Assembly (NCBI GenBank): GCA_903813345.2
Contig: CAIIXF020000008.1
Span: 13,128,822 to 13,192,821 of the forward strand
Direction of reading: 5' to 3'
Source of the DNA: Owenia fusiformis
Lineage: Eukaryota; Annelida; Polychaeta; Sabellida; Oweniidae
Length of the DNA stretch: 64,000 bases
This document shows positions 30,201-42,200 of the stretch, piece after piece (the stretch's first letter is position 1; each line of letters begins with the position of its first letter). The notes beneath the pieces were generated by a model. It was not told the origin of the DNA and ran no database searches. It saw nothing but the letters and a program-made list of their open reading frames with translations. The position numbers and the translations under genes were made by a program.

Positions 30201-33200
30201 CTGCAAATGTACTAATGTTAAATGACGTCTCCACCATAGTGCCGTTTCCTCTGTCAAGATCATGGCCTCGTAAGCGGTATTCCTTCAACAGCCCTGTTTG
30301 GCCACTTGGTGCCTGCCACTCTGCACTGATAATGTACCCTGTCACTGCTTCTACATTGGTGGGACTGTAAACACCAGTTGGGGCTGCAATAGGAAAAGAA
30401 TTGTACACAGCATATAATGCTAGAAATGCTAGCTTAATTGGGTTATTTCTGTGACTATAATAGTGGAGGGGTTGCATATGGTTTAAAAATCAATGGTTTC
30501 CAGAATTTTTTTCTTGAAATCAAATACATATACTGATAATGTGCTATGTGTCAAAATGAGACTAATACCAACCAATCACAACTGAGATCAGTTTTAAAGA
30601 GGTGATATTTATTTTACCTCCTTCTTTCGTGCGTCCTCCAGCCCAGTTGCTAGAGCTAGATCCTGCGTGATTCTCAGCTATTGTGCGGTAGATGTAGTCA
30701 GTGAATGGCTCAAGGTTATTGTCAAATGCCTGCTTGCCTGGCCCACTGGGGAATAAAATATATGTACGTGTCAAATACCTCTACATGGGATAACAGTCAT
30801 CCTCCTAAGCAGGTGTCCAGAATCCGTACCTCCTTCTTCCCCCTGCTATAACCAATTTGGAAGTGCCTGATTTAACTGAATCACGTGATCTAATTATGCG
30901 CAATGACTTATACATGATTTCTGTTGCAGTGTTGCGACAGCCAATCAGATTGCGAGTTTTTAATCAGGGAAAAGGTAACTGCTTATCGCAGGGGGTAAAA
31001 AGAAAGAATATATTCTGGATTTTGAAGCCCTGTGGTCGGAGGATGGATAACAGTCAGCATAAGGGGTAAAATGTAAAATATATTCATATGTAAAATACAT
31101 ATACATGTGATTACAGTCAGCACAAGGGGTAACATTTGAACACATTTCTCAGTGAATCGCTTGAGGGTATTGTCAATGTCTTGCTTGGCCCACGGGGAAA
31201 GCAATAGATATTGTACATGATTAGGTGGAACACATTTAAATGCTATTGCAGATAGAACAAGAGATAAAATTTGAAGAACCCATATATAGGGGTATAATCA
31301 TGTGCAAATTGCATGGGCATTCTGCACAATGATTTCATTCAGTTTGACTCTTCACTAAAATGATGTTGAATGTGCAATAAATCTTACCTGTATATTCCTG
31401 AGAGATGGTTATCCCCACATGGTTCAATAAACTCATCTATATATTTCTGAGGGATGGTTATCCCCACATGGTTCAATAAACTCACCTGTATATTTCTGAG
31501 GGATGGTTATCCCCACATGGTTCAATTAAACTCACCTGTATATTTCTGAAGGATGGTTATCCCCACATGGTTCAATTCAACTCACCTGTATATTTCTGAA
31601 GGATGGTTATCCCCACATGGTTCAATTAAACTCACCTGTATATTTCTGAAGGATGGTTATCCCCACATGGTTCAATTAAACTCACCTGTATATTTCTGAA
31701 GGATGGTTATCCCCACATGGTTCAATTAAATTCACCTGTATATTTCTGAAGGATGGTTATCCCCACATGGTTCAATTAAATTCACCTGTATATTTCTGAG
31801 GGATGGTTATCCCCACATGGTTCAATTAAATTCACCTGTATATTTCTGAGGGATGGTTATCCCCACATGGTTCAATTAAACTCACCTGTATATTTCTGAG
31901 GGATGGTTATTCCCACATGGTCCAACAGTAGTATTGGTGTTCTGAGATGGGCACCCATCCAAGTTAACATTGTCAATATCAGCCAAAAGCGTCATAAAAT
32001 CTGCTGTATTCGCTTTGTCATTTAGATATAGGTTCCTGATACACCCTCCAAAGCCATCTTGAAGGCTTAAACCATGATCAGATACAAAATCTGCAACGGG
32101 GCCTTCATTTGGGATTCCACCGACGTAGAAAGATGATGTCATCACCACAATAGCCAAAACTTGGGGATCTCCTTGGCCAATCACAGGGCTCTCTTTGTTA
32201 ACTTGTATGGAAAGTTCAGAGCCAGATTTGGTGAAATTAACATTCAACCAATCACCATTGCATGCTGAAATGAGGTTATTCGGGTATGTGACGGTCGAAT
32301 CCACAACGCCATTGCTAAACACAAAGTGTATATTCCCATCTATGAGCTCCCCATAGAAGTACACATCTTTTACCCCATGGCCGAAAAACAGTAGCCCAGA
32401 GCGGAAATTTGTCCGTAAATCAAAGGTAATGTGGAAATTTTTACCACCACGGAATTTGTAGGTGGGAGGTGAGTATGTAGTGATTGCCAAAAAACCTGCA
32501 ATGGAAATAAATCTTTTAACAACATGCACAGACTGGAATGGTCAAAACTGATGATTTGGTTGAATTCCATAGGTTTACACTAGTTTTCTAACTAACTTAA
32601 CACCAAGGTATTTTCTATATCTAACAAAACCAAAGCCTTACCACCTTAAAATGGTAACATTTGGTTACATATGCCAACCAGTGACCACTGATTCTGAATA
32701 CGCAGTCACAAAAATGATGGCTATAACAATACATATCCCTTTTTGTGGTGAAATAAAAGCATAGAAACAATATGATTCTCACCTCTGCCAAGAAAATGAA
32801 TTCCATCCTGGAGGTTTATAGGGCATCCCTCCCATGTGGGTGAGGCTTGGTGATTTAAAATGGCATCTTCCCATTTCAGTTCTTCTTTTATCTCTACAGG
32901 AACTTCTTGCTTTACTATAGTGATTTTACCCAGACAGCCTTGGAAACTTTGTCTAACGACCTATAGAACATCAAAGTACAGTAGAACCAGATGTATGATA
33001 TGGACTTCATGACAAACTTACAGCAGAAAGTTAGAGACAGGGGTATAATGAAGATGCTCTTGAAGACAAAGTACAGCATAAAAAGTAAATGCTCTTGATG
33101 ACAAAGTACAGCATAAAAAGTAAATGTTTTTATGACAAATTACAGAAGAAACAGATGTGTGCCTCATACTTATCTCTAGTAGAGCTGCTTAAAAATTAAA

Positions 33201-36200
33201 GTTGGGACTCTCACGTGTCTTGAACTCACGACCTCATGGTTATCACACAGCGCCTAGCTAAGCCAGTTCAGTGCTTTACATCACTCGGCCAACTCAACGA
33301 CCCCATAAAAGGTCAAAAAACATTTTTAAGGGAATAAACTTACATTAGCTCTCTTATCCGTTTCTTTGCGCCTCATGACAAAATCCTTTGGAAGGCCTCC
33401 GATATAAACTCCTGTATTGGGACCTATTATAGTTCCAGTGGCACATGTTCCAACTTTTGTACCTAATACAAAATCAAATCAAAAATGTATGTGAATTGTG
33501 CATGAATAGGTTACTCTTGTGAAATACTAACAGCTCCTGATACATGTGTGGTCAGTATACATTTTTAGATTGACTTTGCTATAACTTTGTAATAACATAA
33601 TCGCCCCCTCCTTTTATCAAATAAACCTAATTGATGTATACTTTTTAATACAATATATCGATTTAACTTTCATCTTTATAATAATAAGAAGGGTTGAAAT
33701 GTTTTCATCCCTCCTGAAAACAAAAAACAATCTTGTAGAATTGAAAACTATATCATCTTATAATATTTTAAAGAAAACATTTAGATGAATGTATGACATA
33801 TGTGCATTAAAATAAATTTAAAGTGGCATTGTACATTCATTTGTTAAATAAAGTGGTACCGTCTCTTTTGCTATTCATATAAAGTAAGTGAATCTCATAT
33901 GTATATTTCTATGAGTAGGACTTTATATACTTTTTTTCAAAGGAACCATTTTTGTCTCAGTCTTAGGTAGATCCACATGGCGAGCATTTTCATGTAATTT
34001 TCATGCAATTTTCATGTAATTTTCATGCAATTTTCACAACAATTAATCAATATCTATTCATTAAAATTTTGTTTTTATAGAACGCTTAATTCAACATCCA
34101 AATATTAAAGGACATTTTTAAAATTATTTTTTCAATTTTTCTGAAAGTGTGGAACCACCTTAATCCACTTGCAGACAGTGCCTCTTTAACTATGATAAAT
34201 TCTCTTAGATTTTCTCTCAAATATTTCATTCCAGAATTTAGTAAAGTGCTTCCATCTATTTAGTGGTTATAACAGGATGTTTGATAACTGATGCTCCCTG
34301 GTTTTCCAATGTGCCAAAAGTAGCATGCAAACAATACATAATTCAAAGCATGCCGAAATTAATTAAATTTGATCATGCATAATTTATTGAAATAAGGGCT
34401 AAACTACGTAAGTGCATAATTCACCTTGTAATTCATGACGTGACATTCAAACGAGATAAATTATTCAAACGTGAATGAGTGAGGTCCCCGATGGTGGAAA
34501 GAAGCAATGAGAAAGAAATGATTTAGAGCTATACAATAGGTTCAAGTAAATTGTCATGCGTGGGTTTTGACACAATTGTACACTAAAAGAATGCAAAACG
34601 AAGTCAACTAAAAATAAAATGAATTTTTACACTTAAGATGTACATGTTCATGTAGTGTTTATGTTGGTCTAACTCAATTACATTTTTATCCTGATTTGCC
34701 CTGAGAATTTTTTCCAAAAGTCAGACTCATTTTGACCATTTGATAAACTAAACATGTGTCCCATGCTTTTGTTTTGACGACAAAAAATTTAGCAACATGA
34801 TGTCACTCCACATTAGTCATAGGCACTACGTTGAAACAAAACTAAGCTTGAAAAACTAAATGTTAACAAAAAAACATAGCTATATTTCTAATAAATCTAC
34901 TGGAGTAAGAGTAAAATAGTAATAAACAAAAAATATGGAAATGAAAACAAAACTAAGTGATATGAGAATGTTCATCGGGGAGGGTGATACTGTGAGTGGA
35001 CTATACAGGGGTAGCATTTAGTGTCAAAACCACGCTAAGGCAAATACAAGAACAATTTGTAAGACTGTAAATCGTAGTAATCTTTAATGGAAGTGCGTCA
35101 TTTCCTGCATTCTCTCTCATTGCTACGTGCTGACAAGCTTTTATGTGGATGACATCTTCTTAGTAATTAAGCCATATATATATAATTTATATACCAAATT
35201 GATTTTGAATTCAAAATGTCTATTCAATACACAAGATAAATACTCTATATTTTAGTATACAAAAATTGCATATCAGGAAAGACATTATCTATGTAGCTAT
35301 TAGGTTTTTGATAATGATTTTAAAACAATCTTGGGCTTTGGTAGAACTAATATACAGGTGAATGCCATTTTTATTGTATGCTGCTGGTGACATTGCTAAT
35401 ATATGCCAAATCATGATTCAAAACGATAGCATCTTCACTTTATTCTGGGGATAAGGAGTTCAAAATAGGAGATAAATAAATTGAAATGGAAATGAATTCA
35501 AATTTTTCAACAATGGGGTTAAGATCAATAAAATCTGAGTTATTCATGTAGTAAACAAAAACGTTTATTGATGTAGAGTTAATTTCCTTTAATAACAATA
35601 AAAAACAGGAATATATAAATACTAGGATTATTCCAGTATTCACCTCATATATCATTTCTCAAAAAGTATGGGATTTATTTCTCAAATTTAAGTATGGCAT
35701 TTAGACTAAGAAAATATCATCATTTTTGACTATCTACAATAAAAACTGGAAGAGAATTATGCTTTAATGAGTTTTAAACCCGACATCAAACAAATCATGC
35801 ATGCACAATCAAATTCAGGGCTGCCAATTTGCGATCCAAACCTTTATACTTTCCGTCCAGTTCTATAGATGCAGATTTTTCGACACGTGCTGCCCGAAGT
35901 CTATGCCAATCACCTTTGTTATATGGTAGCCCTTCATCATCCGTGGTTGTAACAATAGTGGCGCACCCTAGTGGAGCCCAATAAGTTATAAGTTAAGTTG
36001 AAAGTAAAACACACAGAAACAGGGAATGCATTGTTTTATAGCTATACCTTATCATATAGAGCCTCCATTTTAAAGATCATGATAGTTATAATGGATTGCA
36101 GACACAATCACTAATATGATTCTGTTATAACGACTAATTACCAAAATGAAGGTACATATATTCATTCCAATTGTAAAAAGATAGCTTCATTACATCTTTA

Positions 36201-39200
36201 AAATGATACAAGGCTTCGCTATGTATAAGGTACAACTAAACAATGAAGTGGAGGAGGGAGGGGGAGGAAGGGTTAACCAACACAGCACTATCTATCAAAC
36301 CAAACAGGACAGAACCTAAAATAACAGTGCCAGAGTTGTCCAACATACTGATGTTAATGAATTGACACCAAACTTTGCATTTTATATCACTAGAGTGTGA
36401 CATATCACTAACTTAAAGGACCATGGGCAGTAAATATATATCTGGTCCTAATGATTTTTCTAATTTGGTATATTTAAGAAATTAACAAGGCAGCTGGGCT
36501 GTAACTGGAACAGTTACAAGCAGGGGTCTAAAAGCCTGGTAGGGTGGGATAAGATGGAAAACTCTAGCATAAAAGAATGCAAGTGAGTCGTACAAATACA
36601 TGCACAGGGTGAGCCAAAAAATTAATTCAATCGAATGTTAATAACTCAGTCATTTAGCATGGGTTTACAGTCATATTTGGAACATCAGGTGAAGTTGTTC
36701 TTACTATACACTCAAAGATATCTAGTGTTATGGTTCTCATCTTCCTTCTAATATCTTGTTTCGACTCTCTGATGCTTCTAGGGTAGTTAATGTAAACATT
36801 AGCTTTGGAACAGCTCATAAAAATTCTTTGGGTTCATATTGGGTGATTTTGGCATGTTTCGGCATTTGGAGCATGTTTATGTAAAACAGCCATAAACTTG
36901 TGACCATTAAGAATACGACTGATGAGACTTATTTGAATGAAAGAACATTGAACAAGATTATATTGCGCTATTTATGATTTTAAACCCATGCTGGATGACC
37001 GAGTTATTAACATTTGTTTGAATTACCTTTTTGGCTCACCCTGTATATGTAAAATATGAACACCAACTATTACGAAAGCACACCTACATCACCTACAAAA
37101 CAATAACACTTCAATCTATTAATAGAAACACCTCATGACATTAAGCCTAACCTTCGTTTCCATCCACAGATATATAAGCGTCAGTTCCTGAACGCTGTGC
37201 CTTCAATTGATGCCACTCCCCATCTGAGTATGTGACATTACCGTCTAATTCTGGATCTGGTTCTATCCATGTATAGCAGCCTAATGCAAGTATATTAACA
37301 TGTAACTTAAAACAAAAGCATGGCCTACTCAAAGATTTTCTCAAATGCAAGTATGTCAACATGTAACTTAAAACAAAAGCATGGCCTACTCAAAGATTTT
37401 CTCAAATGTAAGTAAATATCAACATGCAACTTAAAACAAGATTATGGCCTACTCAATGATTTTCTCATATGCAAGTATGTCAACATGCAACTTAAAACAA
37501 GATTCTGGCTTATGCAAAGATTTTCTCAAATGCAAGTAAATATCGACATGCAACTTTAAACAAAAGAATATAATTTACTTGACAATTTTCTCATATGCAA
37601 AATTGTTATGCATCTTTAAAAATGTTAATTAAAATGCACTTTGAATCCTGTAATATTTTCCAAAAATCTCATACAAATGTTGATAGGAATTTTACTATCC
37701 AGTTAAATGTTGTTCTTCTTCACACTTACCAGCCACATAATACAAGTTTTCTGAAAACAGTGCTTATATCATATAACTATCTATGGTATAAAGTAAATCT
37801 CTTGAAAGAATTTATACAATGTCCATGTAAAAGATCAAACAGCTTCTTGCAAAAAATGTAATTGCATAAGAACTAATTCATCATAAAATATTTTAAATGA
37901 ATAAAAGAGCCACCTTGGGGGTCGAACAGGAACCAAGGTCGTCCCTTGCTGAGCTGTATGGCGAAGAATTCCTCTTGATTGCCCTCAGAGGCAGCAAACA
38001 TCAATAGTCCATCTCTCTGCCACGTCCTGAACTCAATCTCAATACCTACAATGGTGAAATTGAACATTTTTAGAGTCATTTCGAATATCCACAAAGTGGC
38101 GACAAATCGAGGGTTTATCCTATGCCAAGTAGAGTTCTAGGGAGATAAGTTGGTAAGATATATCCCGTATCCTGATTTTGAGGTTTCCATATCCAGAACC
38201 TCCATATCTCCCGCTTCGGTGCATATCTCCCGCTTCGGTGCATATCTTCCCGCTTCCGGTAAGTAGTGGAAATGCAATAAAATGACTTTGCATATGAATG
38301 ATTTGTTTATTTTTACACCTTGTACTATTGAAATAGTATGCCCCTGAAAACTCTACTTGGTATAGGATAAAGCAGTTATGTACGGTCGGTTTGGATATTG
38401 GGTTCATCCCTCGTGAGATATGCACATCTACCTTCGGTCCCTACGGTCCCTCGGGTAGATATGCATATCTCCCTCTGGATAAACCCCATATCCAAAACCT
38501 CCCAGTACATAACCCTTGTATATCATAAAGTTCTCATAATATCTCTTTAATTTTTTTATTTTTCAAAATATTCTAATGAAATTTTCATGAAATCTGCAGT
38601 ATAGAACACTGTATTAATCTATCAAAAAATATTTGGTATAACAGAAATATTAGATAAGTAGTGGTTGCCATAGTAACCAGAAATCAAGGCACCTCGTATT
38701 GTTAGACAAGGTTTTTTGTGACAGTCATTTAGCATTGCTATTCAATATTTGTAACAAATTATTACACTTCAATTATTATTTAATTTAATTACAGGTGGGG
38801 AGTTTTCAATGTCAAATTAATGTCTTGTTTATGGTTAAAATTATAACTGACAATACACATAAACATAGTATTTTTTATTTGGATAAAGAATTAAAAATAA
38901 CATTTTGAAGTAGTGTATATAAAAATTCATATTATACATTACCTGTAAATGTTACACTCTGTGGAACAGTGTCTGGTTTAAACTTGTAATAGCCACCCCC
39001 AGGGAATCTCGTACCCTTCTCCACTGTAGGAGGGGGGTGGTTGAATGCTGTGGCTGCCCTCTCGACATGATATGTGGGGTCAGGCCCATTGATTTCTTGT
39101 GGAGCATCCCATTTGATACTCATTGTCGAGGCATTGTACCCACTGACAGAAGGAGGTGCAGGTTCAGATGGAGCTGAAATCATACATGACATTTTGTCAG

Positions 39201-42200
39201 AAATACACAACAAGGCATTAACAATCAAAATGCCATTTGCTACAGGGGCTGAATGCCAAACACCAACTGCTGAATGCCAAACACCATCTGCTGAATGCCA
39301 ACCACTGAACACCATCCACAAGAAGCGTGGAGACTATACCAATATGTCACCACTTGTGGTGATGACATAAAAACTGACTTTGGATAAAGATTGAGACACA
39401 AACCTATTGACCAAAATGTGGTTGTTGTCCGATAGTTAACAGCAGTTGGGAAGAGGTACTAAAAAGAGAACTATGGTAACTAGACAACAGCAACGCCAAA
39501 GCGTAGCAAATCTCATCGAACAGCCATGGCTGGCATTTTTACAAACAAAATAAAATAGCAAAAATGGCAGCCATTTTTCAAAATGGCCGCCTTCTACCAA
39601 ATATCAACAGACAGTGCCATGTTTATAGTATTCACATACCAAATATCAACAAAATCGCTCTACTACTTTTCGAGTTATAGTAAAATATGTTAAAATGGCG
39701 GCAATTTTTCAAAAATTGGCCACCTTCTACCAAAAGTGTCAATAGTAAAATATGTTAAAATGGTGGCCATTTTTCAAAAAGGCCGCCTTCTACCAAAAGT
39801 GTAATTAGACAGTGTACCATGCTTATAGTATTCACATACCAAATTTGGACAAAATCCTTCCACTGCTTTTCGAGTTATAGTAAAATATGTTAAAATGGCG
39901 GCCATTTTTCAAAAATTGGCCACCTTCTACCAAAAGTGTCATTAGACAGTGCGCCATGCTTATAGTATTCACATATACCAAATATGAACAAAATCGCTCC
40001 ACTACTTTTCGAGTTACAGCAAAAATCGTAAAATAAGGAGTAAAGGCCGCCATTTTTCAAGATGTATTTTGAAAATTGGCTTTCAAGCAGAACCTCTACC
40101 CCCATAGGTTATATGTGTACAAAATATGAACAATATCAGCCAACAGTATTTGAGTTATTGCCCGGACGGACGGACGGACGGACGGACGGACGGACGGAGG
40201 CGTTCCCTATATCTCTTCGAACTTCATTCAATGGGATAACAAAGGTGACCAATGGAAATATGGTATAATTATGGTAACCAAATTGACAAATATAACTTAC
40301 CTGAAGATGGCAAAGATAATACTGTACTGTTCAATTATGGTAACCAAGGTGAGTGACTTAGATAATATATATTGTACAATTATGGTAACCAAGGTTACTA
40401 AGATAATATTGCACAATTATGATAACCAAGGTGACAAATGTGAAATGGTACAATTATGATGACAAAGGTGACCAATAAACATTCCTTACCAGCTGCTAAT
40501 GTCGTCTGTGTAGTTGTTGAACTGTTGACACAACCAATACTGTTACATGCCCCAACGTGGAAGGTGTGACTTGAGTATGGCTTAAATCCATCAGCTATAT
40601 ATGATGTCGAATTTCCAGTGTAGATAACCTGGAACATTTTATAATGGTTTTGTGAGTATATAAGGGCAATTTAAGCACAATTGATAAAGAAAATGTTTGA
40701 GAATACTAGATAGTACATGTATATGATACTCTGTGTGTCAATGGAAGGACTCTATTACTTGAAAATCAAGATTTTACAATTTGTGTCAACACTTGTAAAA
40801 ATCATTGTAAAATTTAGTGATTAAGCTCATTTAGTATCTACCTCGTGGTATATAGGAGGAGCAAATGGATTAGCCAATGTGTCTGTCTGACGCTCTACAT
40901 AGATGCGGTACTCTAAAATGACACCTCGAGCCTCTGTTCTGATTGGTGGGAGCCAGGAAATATTAAACTGTGATGATGTGTAGGCTACAACTGTAGGAGT
41001 TGGTGTGGAAAGGGGTACTGAAAAAATTACATAAGACATTATGAAAAAATCCAATTCAAATATACTATCACCCCTTTATAAAAAGGACATGGTCCAATTC
41101 TTTATGAAACCATAATGCACTGTGATGATATCACTCCACATCACCAGTAATGTCACTGCTCAGTGCATTATGAAACTTTTATGCACTGTGAAATTATTAC
41201 TCTGCACAGCTGACCATATACCTTATATTAATGCAGTGAATTGGACGAGTCATACTTGACATATATTTATATGAGGGTTGATCAAAAAGTTCCTATCCGT
41301 TTGCTCTAAAAATCTTAAAATTTTATGAATATTGTTCATATTTGGCCACAACCACCCCATATATAGTAGTTTCATTTTGTGTAAAAATAAACAATAAATC
41401 TGACTAGCAACATAGGTGTCTGGTTACCATACCAACTTTTGGATCAACCCTTGTATTACTGAAAAGGGAACCTACATTCTTCAAGTGTAGTTGCACCAAC
41501 CCAGAGACTTGCAGCTTTTCCCACGCTATTCTCACAAAGGACTTGGAGCTCGTATTGTGTATATGGCTCTAGTCCATGTATTGTGAAGTTAGTTGCAGGC
41601 TCTGCCAGGGCATTTTCCTCAGGGTCCTTTCCAGGGTTAGGATTGTATTGACCAGCAGCGTGGAAAACACGAATCGTCTCGGGGTCACGTTCACCATTTG
41701 GTTGAAGCAAACCTCGGAGCCATAACTCGTAGAAAATTATAATTCCATTTGGACGTGTAGGGTGGTCCCATTGTACAAATAGAGAAGATGAGGACACTGG
41801 GGTGATATTTGGCTCTCTCTGGTCTTCGGGAATTGCTTCATGTGTCATCACAATCACTGGTTCACTGTCGAGACTTCCACCATTAGTGCTTGCACGAAGG
41901 ATGAACGTGTAATTTGTGTATGCAGTCAAATCATTCAGGACTGCGCTGGTAACATCACCATTGGTTGTATTAAAATGAAAATATGGGATATATGATTGGA
42001 AAGGGTTATAAGAGTAGAGCTTATATGAAGTGATTGCTCCATTTGAGCCTGGAGGAGCATGCCATTCAAATGATGCCGTTTTGGCTCCAATGTTTGTAGC
42101 CTTTAAACCGAGGTCTCCTGTGGGTGCTGCTGGAGGGGTGCGGAATGTCACAGGAGGACTCCTCACACTTCCATGGATGTTACTTGCCGCAATCACGTAG

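Noticed and set aside
29197-30222. Regular 49 bp array looks CRISPR-like
   Set aside because: Units are contiguous with no unique spacers, lie in a eukaryotic intron, and derive from an exon edge.
31437-31486. Extra small exon between exons 27 and 28
   Set aside because: The open segments are only copies of exon 27's end and lack acceptors.
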